A stretch of 44,924 nt of DNA from positions 1 to 44,924 of the forward strand of contig JAUCBJ010004307.1 in the NCBI GenBank assembly GCA_032718475.1, written 5' to 3'. Positions within the stretch are counted from its first letter, which is position 1; every line of letters starts with the position of its first letter. The translations under genes were made by a program, and so were the position numbers. Positions 9,811 to 19,299 of the stretch are shown piece by piece. The notes beneath the pieces are model-generated. The model saw nothing but the letters and a program-made list of their open reading frames with translations, was not told the DNA's origin and searched no databases. The DNA is from Nemertoderma westbladi (lineage: Eukaryota > Xenacoelomorpha > Nemertodermatida > Nemertodermatidae).

Positions 9811-10640
9811 ATCTGCTATATATGAGTTTATCCATATTATAATGAGTTTATATTTAGGCGAGCGGGCGTCGCTGCCTACCCCAATCAACCCCCGGACAGT
9901 ACGAGATCCTCAGCGCCGATGTGTCGTCGCCGCCGTACTTTCGCCAACGACGTAGCCGCACAACGACAACGACAACCGGCACAAGTCACTCGACTGTCCG
10001 TCCCAAAGGCTTAGATGTACTTCAGGTTTTCCTTGGAGAGTTAGGTTACTTTTACGATTGCGACTGGCTACTGTAAACACACCTTAGCAGTAACATTCAC
10101 CTATAAACTCACAAATACCACACACACAACTTGTCACAAATTACACACATTCGGGCCATTTGTCCGTTAGTCAATGCCTTCCAGAATGTCACTGTATTAG
10201 TATGTATCCTTGGATACTAGTAGTGCGCTATTTATTCCCTATGCTATTCAATGGGACAAGCTTTCTATTGTTCTTTTAACTCAATTCTAATTCTAGCGTG
10301 GTTGTTGCTATGGTGACATTATGCAAAGCTAGAGGTAGAATTAGGGTAGTTCCAATGCATACAGATCTGGGATGTTATTTAATAGTATTCTTTAATAGTC
10401 AATGTTCTGTTTTATACATGACTTTATGAATTTTATCGGCTATTGACTATGTTTGGGAGACTTTCACACACTCATACGCATGATAAGATAAATCTCCGCT
10501 CCCTTGATCTATTAATTAATGGAATTTTGGGAACTTTATAAATTGCGTAAAAATGGCAATTTATTAAATTCATTAAAAGGCATGAATTTAAATTTATTCC
10601 CTGAAATTTTATTATTTGATAATTAAATGGACATATTTTG
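9811..10640 (-). other. Retroelement 3' non-coding region
   Basis: No ORF of note. It corresponds to 24001-24830 of the second element with moderate divergence and scattered indels. It includes a GC-rich stretch (9850-10000) and then AT-rich sequence. Confidence 0.55.
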
Positions 10641-10919
10641 ATTCTAGAACATGTCTAGGGACACAAGATCCTTAATTCTATGACAATTGTCTTTTTTAAG
10701 AATATCGGTAAATGCTACGATATCTTAATTGACTAGAATTGTTGAAGGATCTGAATTTTACAAATTTTGATTTATTAGATTTGCAAATATTAAATAATTA
10801 ATATTTGAGATGGGCACCGATTTATTCCAGAACTTGTCTGGGGACGTTAACCACTGATTCTAGAAATTGTCTTTCAAGTATATCGGTGGGTGCCGCGATA
10901 TCTTAATCGACTAGAATTA
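10641..10919. repeat. Imperfect direct repeat, about 180-bp spacing, in the 3' non-coding region
   Basis: Two related blocks start near 10641 and 10821. Each has a CCAGAAC(A/T)TGTCTGG-like palindrome followed by GATTCTA, a TATCGGT motif and CGATATCTTAAT. The second element has the pair at 24831 and 24998. The duplication is older than the split of the two elements. Confidence 0.65.
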
Positions 10920-11131
10920 CAGATGGTCAAAGGGTTTAACAGATTTATTTTGCGTTATACGCTACTGTTAAAGGGACATCACGCTACTATATGTATTATT
11001 TAATATACGGTATGAGAGCAATATCGCACGAAGCAATGTCAGTGTGAAGAGGCAAGTCGTTTCCAAGGTCTACCCAGAGCTTGGTTTAGCCGAGACACGA
11101 GGATCTGAACTTTGCATTCCTAATACTCTGC
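10920..11131. other. 212-bp non-coding block identical between the two retroelements
   Basis: Every base of 10920-11131 matches 25096-25307, while the flanks and the neighbouring coding sequence differ at many positions. The block contains a nested inverted repeat: TTTAACAG (10935-10942) pairs with CTGTTAAA (10965-10972) around GCGT/ACGC (10952-10955 with 10959-10962). No ORF runs through it. It could be a cis-acting RNA element or the result of recent gene conversion. Confidence 0.75.
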
Positions 11132-11438
11132 CTACCAATAATACTTAAATATAGTAGTGGCTTTATTGTACTTTAATAAGTACGGCTATTTCATCTTACT
11201 GTAGTTACGTATTTATAATAGAATACGGGCAGTAAGGAAAGAGAAAAAATAATTATTTCTTCGCCGTCTCACTAAATATAATATAAGTGATTACGTACGT
11301 AATAAACACGAACATATGGCACTATTCTACTAAATTAAATAAAACGATTATAATAAAATTACATAGTAATACATACATAAATATAAAAATAATAATATAA
11401 TATAAAATAATCGAGTCACACGCCCACTCCGAACGATA
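11132..11438 (-). other. AT-rich non-coding spacer just downstream of pol
   Basis: This lies between the pol stop and the conserved block. It has A/T runs and no ORF. The counterpart is 25308-25645, with several indels between the two. Confidence 0.5.
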
Positions 11439-12255
11439 TTAAGTTGGGGAGTCCCTAGATGTCGGTTGGATTAGGGAAGTGGTCGTGGGAAGAGTTTCTT
11501 GCCTTCCATAGTTTCCGGAGAGCTCTCTGTCTCTTTCCAGCAAACATAAACGACCCACTGGGCGATTGAGCTGTTGAGTCTCAAAGACTATCCCTGGTTT
11601 CTTAAAGTTCCGCCGCATGACGACGAGCTCTACTGATCGCACCAAACCATCGCTCGAGATATAAGTCTCGATGATACGTCCTGTTTGCCATCGCTTACGT
11701 GGGAGATCGGGGTCCACAATAAGCACCATGTCTCCAGCGCTGACGTTTTCTTGCTGCGCAAACCACTTAGTTCGAAGTTGTAGAGTGGGCAGGTAATGTT
11801 TCTCGAAATGGTCAGCGAAACGACGGGATAGCAACTGCATAAGTTGCCAGGTTCGACGGCAGTACTCGTCTCCGTCTGTGATCTCCGATCGTGGGAGCAT
11901 GGCTACGGGTTTCTTCAGTAGAAAGTGCGCGGGTGTTAGCGCTTCCAGGGAATCCGGACTTGAAGAGACTGGCATAAGCGGTCTTTCGTTGAGATAGGCG
12001 GCGATTTCCTCCATTAACGTCCGCAATAGTTCGTCGGTGAGATAAGCGCGACAAGGTACAATAAAGTGGAACGCAGTCTTCACGCTCCTAATCAATCTCT
12101 CCCAACTTCCTCCCCACCAAGGGGCGTCGGCGGCGTTGAAGGTCCAGCTAGACGCTGTTATCCTTAGCTGATCGTCCACCTGTCTTTTGTTCCAGTCCTT
12201 TACGTAAGCTTGAATTTCGTTGTTGGCGCCAATGAAGTTCGTTCCCTTATCCGAT
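11439..12255 (-). pseudogene. pol: BEL/Pao pol C-terminus: part of integrase core plus DUF5641-like tail, 5' truncated
   Basis: The frame is open from the deletion junction at 12255 to the stop at 11439, about 271 codons. It starts with SDKGTNFIGANNEIQ, matching the second Asp motif of the DDE integrase. It continues to GGSWERLIRSVK, which holds the catalytic Glu, then an LNERPL motif. A DUF5641-like tail follows (RTKWFAQQENVSAGDMVLIVD, KRWQTGRI, LNRPVGRLCLLE). The first catalytic Asp, RT and RNase H are missing, because the sequence passes directly into LTR sequence at 12256. The product would be inactive. The final 43 residues align with those of the second element at 25646. Confidence 0.85.
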
Positions 12256-13437
12256 CTTTTTAGCCTATGACAAGTATTTGATTCACTACACTAGTCGAAA
12301 CCAATCTGTGCGCGGCCATTCACCCGCTGGATATTCCCGGGAGATTGGGTTCGACGGTTTAATTTTATTGCTATGTAAGCCTAATGTATTATTCGACTGA
12401 CAGTATTATATAATCTCTGACAATATTATTCACCTTCGGGAATATTAACAGTTCCTTTAGGACGTGGCGCTTTATCTATATAAACAGAGTTATGACTTAA
12501 ACTACTCACAACGATATGGCTCAATTATAATTCACATATATGGCGCATTCTTTAGGAATTGCTTCTTTAACAGACTCACTCATACACAATGCTGCACAAT
12601 ACTGCACACTAATCTGCCAATCTTCACTGATTTTAGTCACATATAAAAGGAACACAGACTGACTCATGTAGGGTCTATCAAATAACATTAGATTCACTTC
12701 AAACCACTTTAACATAAGTCACAATCGTTATTGGTAACCTTTCTCTCTTACCTTCGGTATATCAAGAATATTGGGTTTTCGGGGTTATTTCTCGTTATTC
12801 CAAATATAATAATTCATCAACCATATTATGAAGAACTGACAGTAAATAGCAGTATAACAATATAAAGTATGCACAGTGTTACACAGTATGCAGTGTATGC
12901 AGTACTGCAGTATGCAGTGATTACGAAATTGCAGTTAAAGGATATATGTCCTTATAATTAAACCTACTAGTGTTGAGCTAAAAAGCAGAAAGCACAAAAC
13001 ACTACAAAGCCGTTCTTTCGTGGCTTTGAAAAACTCGTGACTACTGCTCTATACAAGGATACCAACTACCCTTATTCCACGAAGCTCCCGTTCAACACAG
13101 AGAAAGAGCAGTGAGATAGGAAAATTTCAGTTCAGTAGCTCTGTGATAGGTCAAAATCAAAGCTAACTCAAATTCTATTGGGAGATACAGAAAGTTGCAA
13201 CGTGGCAATATCAGCCGTTAGCCGTCGTCATGGTAGCGACACTGTTTTCAAGAGTATCGAGCCTTTTACGTCACGAAATTACAGATTATGTCCTCTAAAG
13301 TACAAATACAGAAGAAATGGCTTTTATGTCCTCCAAAACACCAGTACAGCAAGGACACGGCCTTTTTATGCCTGGTAAACCAACCACAGAGTACTTTACG
13401 GGGATAATAACCGGCTAATTACGCAAAGGCTTTTACA
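12256..13437 (-). repeat. Truncated LTR of the right unit
   Basis: Matches 7223-8404 almost base for base. It ends in the same TTTTACA at 13437 but lacks the first 67 bases of the LTR at the integrase junction. The junction is at a short shared CTTTTTAG-like stretch, as for a deletion by end joining. The outer end abuts the 36-bp minisatellite. Confidence 0.85.
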
Positions 13438-14146
13438 GCTACTCCTATCTGCTACCCGAAGGTAGGGGTGGACGCTACTCCTATCTGCTACCCGAAGGTA
13501 GGGGTGGGTGCTACTCCTATCTGCTACCTGAAGGTAGGGGTGGGCGCTATTCCTATCTGCTACCCGAAGGTAGGGGTGGGTGCTACTCCTATCTGCTACC
13601 TGAAGGTAGGGGTGGGCGCTATTCCTATTTGCTACCCTAAGGTAGGGCTGGGCGCTACTCCTATCTACTACCCTAAGGTAGGGGGGGGGGGGGCTGCTCC
13701 TATCTGCTACCGGAAGGTAGGGGTGGGCGCTACTCCTATCTGCTACCCGAAGGTAGGGGTGGGCGCTACTCCTATCGGATACCCGAAGGTAGGGGTGAGC
13801 GCTACTCCTATCTGCTACCCGAAGGTAGGGGTGGGCGCTACTCCTATCTGATACCCGAAGGTAGGGGTGGGCGCTACTCCTATCTGCTACCCGAAGGTAG
13901 GGGTGGGCGCTACTCCTATCTGATACCCGAAGGTAGGGGTGGGCGCTACTCCTATCTGATACCCGAAGGTAGGGGTGGGCGCTACTCCTATCTGCTACCC
14001 TAAGGTAGGGGTGTGCCGGTGGGCGCTACTCCTATCTGCTACCCTAAGGTAGGGGTGGGCGCTACTCCTATCTGATACCCGAAGGTAGGGGTGGGCGCTA
14101 CTCCTATCTGCTACCCTAAGGTATGCTTTGACGCTACTCCTATCCC
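13438..14146. repeat. 36-bp minisatellite, about 19-20 copies
   Basis: The unit contains GCTACTCCTATCTGCTACC, then CGAA (or CTAA, TGAA), then GGTAGGGGTGGGC. CTACC and GGTAG can pair around the variable tetraloop, and the TACC/GGTA core is kept in nearly every unit. One unit has a 13-14-base G run (near 13680) and one has an extra GTGCCGGTGG insertion (near 14012). A 127-codon frame arises only because 36 is divisible by three. Confidence 0.92.
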
Positions 14147-14194
14147 TTTTTTGGCTCACATTTATTCAACTGGACCTCATTTTATCGACCCTAC

Positions 14195-14261
14195 GCGATG
14201 AAAGGCTGCTGAGTGAAATCTGGCGGGGCTCGCGGCTCTCAACCAGCTGAGCTACCCCGCC
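14195..14261 (-). repeat. tRNA-like fragment, probable SINE head or tRNA pseudogene
   Basis: On the minus strand from 14261 it reads GGCGGGG, TA, then a D-arm with a good A box (TAGCTCAGCTGGTTGAGAGC). CGCGAG and CCCCGCC follow, and the last can pair with the first seven bases. No anticodon or T arm is formed. A weak B-box-like GGGTCGATAA follows about 70 bases from the start. It is not a functional tRNA gene. Confidence 0.5.
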
Positions 14262-14318
14262 TTATTCAATAAGGGTAATTTCTAAGCAGTGACGTTATTG
14301 TTATTTACTTTATTTCAG

Positions 14319-14950
14319 AACTTCAAAGACGGGCAAATAGAGCGCATCATTGAGGATGCTTTTGAAGCTTCATTCAATGGAGATATGTCTATTACTGATA
14401 TTCTTGATGAAATCCCCACTATGATAAATTCTAACCTATTCAAGGACCACAAATTAACCTTGTATACGATGTTTACAAGCATATTAAATATGGTTGAATC
14501 AAACACCACTAGTTTAGAAGTTTTCCGTAATTTTATGAACGACAAAATAATTCCAAAATACGGAACCTGGGCAGGGTTACCCAATGGAAATCCATCCGAT
14601 CTGGAGGAATTACTCGGCATTACGGATATACAAAATACAATCGGATTGTTATTTTACAGTATACAGTTTTCATACACCCCTTATGTCGAACCATACAAAT
14701 CCCTTCCGACGACATCTGGTATTCTCAAAGAATTTACTTCCATGCTAAGCAATAATGGGTCCATCACTCAGCAACAATATAAATACATGCTTCTTGGTTG
14801 CTTTGCTTGCAAATTCGACTCCAGCGGTGAAACTTTCCGCAAGATATTAAATTTAGCTACAGATGCTCATTCTGATTCAAATAATACAATTCAAGTGATA
14901 CAGCTGCTAAGAATTCTTGCTTGCACTCAAGATGGGGATCAATTGAACAG
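14319..14950 (+). CDS. M1 aminopeptidase-like gene, internal exon (ERAP1_C-like domain)
   Basis: The exon follows an acceptor TTATTTCAG and ends before the donor GTAAGA at 14951. It is 632 bases, entered in phase 0 and left after two bases of a codon. The roughly 210 residues open with NFKDGQIERIIEDAFEA and include ITDILDEIPTMIN, KIIPKYGTWAG and QVIQLLRILACTQDGDQLN. This order fits the C-terminal alpha-helical domain of M1 zinc aminopeptidases (a short 'DAF' helix, repeated paired helices, then 'LACS...LNRYL'-like text). The HEXXH catalytic exon must lie left of the window. There are no stops or frameshifts. M1 enzymes of this type usually trim N-terminal residues at a membrane or in secretory compartments; which one this is cannot be told here. 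Confidence 0.8.
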
Positions 14951-15565
14951 GTAAGATAAACTGAGGTGTTCGGGTACTGTATTTAAGATTGAGATGCATG
15001 GCCAATGCATCTCAATCTTAACTACAGTACCAGTAGTACAGTAGTAGATTAGGAACAAGACTAGGCTACAAGAATAATGTGTTGTACGGATATATGTATT
15101 ATTATATTACTGTGTGTTCAACAACAGATATCATCAATTTTATGATGTTTTATTAGGATCTGCTCTCTAGCGATCTTATATATCTTTCTATTGCATGGAA
15201 AAACAAATAGAGCTTTATTTCCCGTCGAGATATATTTGCCGAGCGTAATAGATAAACGGGAGATAAATATATTATAAAGCTGGACTCGACTTACAATGCA
15301 ATATCTTACAGACACTGCGAGATTCGGATAAGACATGAATGTAACTTATGTTCAAACAAGCTTATTAGCTCTGTGTTAGTTCATTTTTGTTTCATCTTCG
15401 CATATTATTTATAGAGGAATCACCAAAAGGTTTTGACAATAGGTTTTGGCAAAAGGCCGTGAGTGCCGTACAGAATCTGCAGTTGTTTTACGACCGTATA
15501 CGGCCACCGTAAGGAATCGGATGCTTACCTTACCAGTGAACGACGAAGATGCCACTAAATGTAAC
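14951..15565 (+). other. Intron start with a near-perfect 59-base hairpin
   Basis: Inverted arms 14973-14999 and 15005-15031 are 27 bases each, differ at one position and enclose a five-base loop (GGCCA). The hairpin starts 22 bases after the 5' splice site. The rest of the segment has no credible ORF or recognised repeat. Confidence 0.75.
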
Positions 15566-15692
15566 ATTATGGTTTTGTTCAGAAGTGGAAAAAATGAGAA
15601 AGCGCGTCACCGGGGGTTGAACCAGCGCTATACGTACGTTTCTGGTCAGGCGTCATCAGTAGCGCTAACCAGTTCAACCATTAGCCCCTGAC
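15566..15692 (-). mobile_element. tRNA-derived SINE-like repeat
   Basis: Read from 15692 on the minus strand, an A box TGGTTGAACTGG lies at about base 13 and a B box GGTTCAACCCC at about base 70. Both fit RNA polymerase III promoter consensuses. A tail containing CACTTCTGAACAAAACC follows. The tail recurs at 15826-15865, supporting a dispersed repeat. Confidence 0.6.
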
Positions 15693-15825
15693 ACTCACAC
15701 TCCCACCAAATCCACTTCTATTGAGCGGGCATTCTAACAGCGGACCTAACGGCCTCAAGTATGCTAAGAGTGAAACAGGAGGGAAGTACAAATAAATAAA
15801 TATTGAAACTGTAATTAAAGGTGTA

Positions 15826-15883
15826 ATATTATGGTTTTGTTCAGAAGTGGAAAAAATGAGAAAGCGTTGAAAGGGTTGAACCG
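15826..15883 (-). mobile_element. Truncated second copy of the SINE-like repeat
   Basis: Shares the tail of the copy at 15566-15604 almost exactly and has the GGTTCAACCC B box, but lacks the A box. It ends where the TIR element at 15884 begins. Confidence 0.5.
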
Positions 15884-16170
15884 AAATACCAGTGTATAGT
15901 GGCCTATTAGTATCACACAAAAATACAAATTAAATAAAAAATAATAAAATCTAATAAACAAATTTAAATATTTTATTTTTATGAATTTTTTTTATTTTTA
16001 TTATTTTTTCTTCATTATTTTTATATTTAATTAATTAAATAATTTTTTCTTTTTATGAAATATTTGAAATAAATTTTTTACATTTTTTAATTTAATTTTA
16101 TTTGTTTTATAATTTAATTTGTATTTTTGTGTGATACTCATGAGCCACCATACACTGACTAGTATTTCAG
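15884..16170. mobile_element. AT-rich MITE-like element with long terminal inverted repeats
   Basis: The left end, GAAATAC then CAGTGTATAGTGGC and AGTATCACACAAAAATAC, is repeated inverted at the right end with a few changes, including an extra TAGT. The arms are at least 45 bases. The centre is almost pure A/T and can also fold back. No clear target duplication was found, so the superfamily is open. Confidence 0.6.
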
Positions 16171-16549
16171 ACTGTTATTTTACATAAAGATTATAATTAA
16201 TTATAGGCCTTCACAATGCAAAAAGGTGTAGACAGTGCCGTACGGCAACCGGATCGAATAGAAATGTTTTCTATCTAAGTTTTTTTATCTGAAAAATTCG
16301 AAAAAATTAAATGGGGTGTTATTTTTTGCAGCAACAAAATTTCAAGTAATAAACAATTTTCAGAAAAATTTAAATTTACAATTTTCAGCTAATCTTTTTT
16401 CAATATAGGTTTTCTAGGCCACTGATTCGATTGGAAGATATTTAAAATGATCTAATTACTATAAATGGCAGTTTTACTCCTTTACGTAGGCAAAAAAAAA
16501 TGTAAACAGAAAAACAAGTAAGAACCACTTTTCAGTTTGAAGACAAAAC
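16171..16549. other. AT-rich intron sequence
   Basis: No ORF, RNA gene or clear repeat is seen. Weak resemblance to the repeats that follow (GCCACTGATTCGATTGG-like text near 16420) may mark an older copy. Confidence 0.4.
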
Positions 16550-17289
16550 TTTAATTGACTTAAACGAAGCTACCTGTATAAGCTATAAAATTAACATTTT
16601 TAGGTTTTCTGGGGCGCTGATAGTAATGGAATACATTTCTAATTTTCTAGAGCTACTCGTATTTTTCGGCGTAATGTGGCACAGTTTGGTCCTAGCTACA
16701 AATTTCGTAACCATCATCAAAAAGTACAAATTTGAGATTGCGATTGGTCATTGGTCATTGGCCATTGGCCATTGGCCATTGGCCATTGATCAGTGCTGTT
16801 TTTATGGATTCCATCCGATTCAGGACCCTAATAAACCCGTATAACGCAAGAAACAAGATGATACTATCTATTGATCAGTTTTCTTATTTTCAAAAATTTA
16901 GTGCTGGCACAAAAAATTTCCACACGCCACCGAAATATACAAGTTTGAGAACTCGTATGCAATTTTTACTTATTCCATTGAATTCAGAACCCTCACAAAC
17001 CCGTATAACACAAGTAACAAGGTGACTCAATCAATTGATATATTTGATGGGTTTCAAAATTACAATTTCGTGCTAGCACCAAATTTTACACCCACTTTCG
17101 TAAAATACAAGTTTGAGATGTCTAGTTATATAATTATTTATCCCATTGAATTCAGAACCGCCATAAACCTCTCAAAATAATTGTCACAATCAATTTAACT
17201 ATTGAATGGATTTTCAAAATTTCGTGCTGGCAGCAAATTCTGCACACAGCACCGAAAAATACAACTTTGAAACGCCTTGTGCAACTCGT
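16550..17289. repeat. Degenerate tandem repeat, period about 165-170 bp, with a 7-bp microsatellite
   Basis: GATTCAGAACC..CA.AAACC-type text occurs near 16817, 16981 and 17151. TACAA.TTTGAGA-type text occurs near 16725, 16950 and 17110. TTTCGTGCTGGCA-like text sits between. The copies differ by many changes. A small run of CATTGGC units lies at 16742-16790. The last unit passes directly into the 55-bp minisatellite. Confidence 0.55.
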
Positions 17290-19060
17290 ATATCCATGAG
17301 ATCTGGGGGCGCTATGTTGCTGGGTCCGTCGGCACTGTGAGTGGCTGACATTGAGGTCTGGGGGCGCTATGTTACTGGGACAGCCGGCACTGTGTGTGGC
17401 TGACATTGAGATCTGGGGGCGCTATGTTGCTGGGACAGCCGGCACTGTGTGTGGCTGACCTTGAGATCTGGGGGCGCTATGTTACTGGGACAGCCGGCAC
17501 TGTGTGTGGCTGATCTTGAGATCTGGGGGTGTTATGTTACTGGGACAGCCGGCACTGTGTGTGGCTGACCTTGAGATCTGGGGGCGCTATGTTACTGGGA
17601 CAGCCGGCACTGTGTGTGGCTGACATTGAGATCTGGGGGCGCTATGTTACTGGGACAGCCGGCACTGTGTGTGGCTGACCTTGAGATCTGGGGGCGCTAT
17701 GTTACTGGGACAGCCGGCACTGTGTGTGGCTGACCTTGAGATCTGGGGGCGCTATGTTACTGGGACAGCCGGCACTGTGTGTGGCTGACATTGAGGTCTG
17801 GGGGCGCTATGTTACTGGGACAGCCGGCACTGTGTGTGGCTGACATTGAGATCTGGGGGCGCTATGTTACTGGGACAGCCGGCACTGTGTGTGGCTGACC
17901 TTGAGATCTGGGGGCGCTATGTTACTGGGACAGCCGGCACTGTGTGTGGCTGACCTTGAGATCTGGGGGCGCTATGTTACTGGGACAGCCGGCACTGTGT
18001 GTGGCTGACCTTGAGATCTGGGGGCGCTATGTTACTGGGACAGCCGGCACTGTGTGTGGCTGACATTGAGATCTGGGGGCGCTATGTTACTGGGACAGCC
18101 GGCACTGTGTGTGGCTGACCTTGAGATCTGGGGGCGCTATGTTACTGGGACAGCCGGCACTGTGTGTGGCTGACATTGAGATCTGGGGGCGCTATGTTAC
18201 TGGGACAGCCGGCACTGTGTGTGGCTGACCTTGAGATCTGGGGGCGCTATGTTACTGGGACAGCCGGCACTGTGTGTGGCTGACATGAGATCTGGGGGCG
18301 CTATGTTACTGGGACAGCCGGCACTGTGTGTGGCTGACCTTGAGATCTGGGGGCGCTTATGTTACTGGGACAGCCGGCACTGTGTGTGGCTGACAGTGAG
18401 ATCTGGGGGCGCTATGTTACTGGGACAGCCGGCACTGTGTGTGGCTGACCTTGAGATCTGGGGGTGCTATGTTACTGGGACAGCCGGCACTGTGTGTGGC
18501 TGACCATTGAGATCTGGGGGCGCTATGTTACTGGGACAGCCGGCACTATGTGTGGCTGACCTTGAGATCTGGGGGCGCTATGTTACTGGGACAGCCGGCA
18601 CTGTGTGTGGCTGACGTGAGATCTGGGGGCGCTATGTTACTGGGACAGCCGGCACTGTGTGTGGCTGACCTTGAGATCTGGGGGCGCTATGTTACTGGGA
18701 CAGCCGGCACTGTGTGTGGCTGACCGCGAGATCTGGAACGCTATGTTGCTGGGCCCGTCGGCACTGTGTGTGGCTGACCGCGAGATCTGGGGCCGCTATT
18801 TTGCTGGGTCCGTCGGCACTGTGTGTGTGTGGCTGACCATGAGATCTGGGTGTGCCATGCTGCTGGGTCCGCCGGCACTGTATGTGTCGCTGACCGTGAG
18901 ATCTGGGGGTGCCATGTTGCTGGGTCCGTCGGCACTGTGTGTGGCTGACAGCGAGATCTGGGGCCGCTATGGTGCTGGGTCCATCGGCACTGTATGTGTG
19001 GCTGACCATGAGATCTGGCGGCGATATGTTACTGGGTCGTCGGCACTGTGTGTGTGTGGC
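17290..19060. repeat. 55-bp minisatellite, first block, about 32 copies
   Basis: The unit runs TTGAGATCTGGGGGCGCTAT, then GTTACTGGGACAGCCGGCAC, then TGTGTGTGGCTGACC. From about 17370 to 18720 copies are nearly identical, alternating GACC/GACA before TTGAG. From 18720 the copies switch to a more variable type with GGGTCCGTCGGC and ACCGCGAG or ACCATGAG. Confidence 0.92.
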
Positions 19061-19299
19061 TGTATTATTACGAACTGTAAAATGTTTAACTTATCCAATA
19101 TAATCAATAAACATATAAATGATAAAAATAATAATACAAGCCAAACCCCATCACCCGAACACTGTATATCAATCGCCTCTTGAATAGGATCCAACAGCTG
19201 TTAACCTATAGTATAACCACCACCAGATACATACAGTTAGTAGTTCATTTAGTTCATTTGGCACATAATACCAAACTAGTTAGTATGATACCACAGTGG
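19061..19299. other. Unique AT-rich segment interrupting the 55-bp array
   Basis: About 240 bases unrelated to the minisatellite, between two array blocks of the variable type. No inverted ends or ORF are seen. It may be an insertion or a relic of two joined arrays. Confidence 0.5.

Larger units (their letters stand above)
1..13437 (-). mobile_element. Composite BEL/Pao LTR retrotransposon, two units sharing an LTR
   Basis: Read on the minus strand from 13437 downward, the order is truncated LTR (13437-12256), integrase C-terminus, 3' non-coding region, accessory ORF remnants, polypurine tract, complete LTR (8404-7156), long leader, then gag-protease running off the left edge. The 1,182 bases of 12256-13437 match 7223-8404 at a constant offset of 5,033 with no indel and only one substitution noticed. 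This is an LTR/internal/LTR/internal tandem, as expected from LTR-LTR recombination or tandem integration. The right-hand unit has also lost its leader, gag, protease, RT and the first part of integrase. The BEL/Pao assignment rests on the Gag domain, the DSG protease and the DUF5641-type integrase tail. Confidence 0.85.

Noticed and set aside
13468-13851. 127-codon ORF with 12-residue repeats
   Set aside because: Simple translation of the 36-bp minisatellite, whose length is a multiple of three; poly-G variation would break it.
14222-14261. Functional tRNA gene
   Set aside because: No anticodon arm or T arm, and only a weak B box.
14195-14261. Assignment to a mollusc or cephalopod SINE lineage from the GGGTCGATAAAATGAGG text
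   Set aside because: The resemblance is short and from memory; a database comparison would be needed, so no species claim is made.
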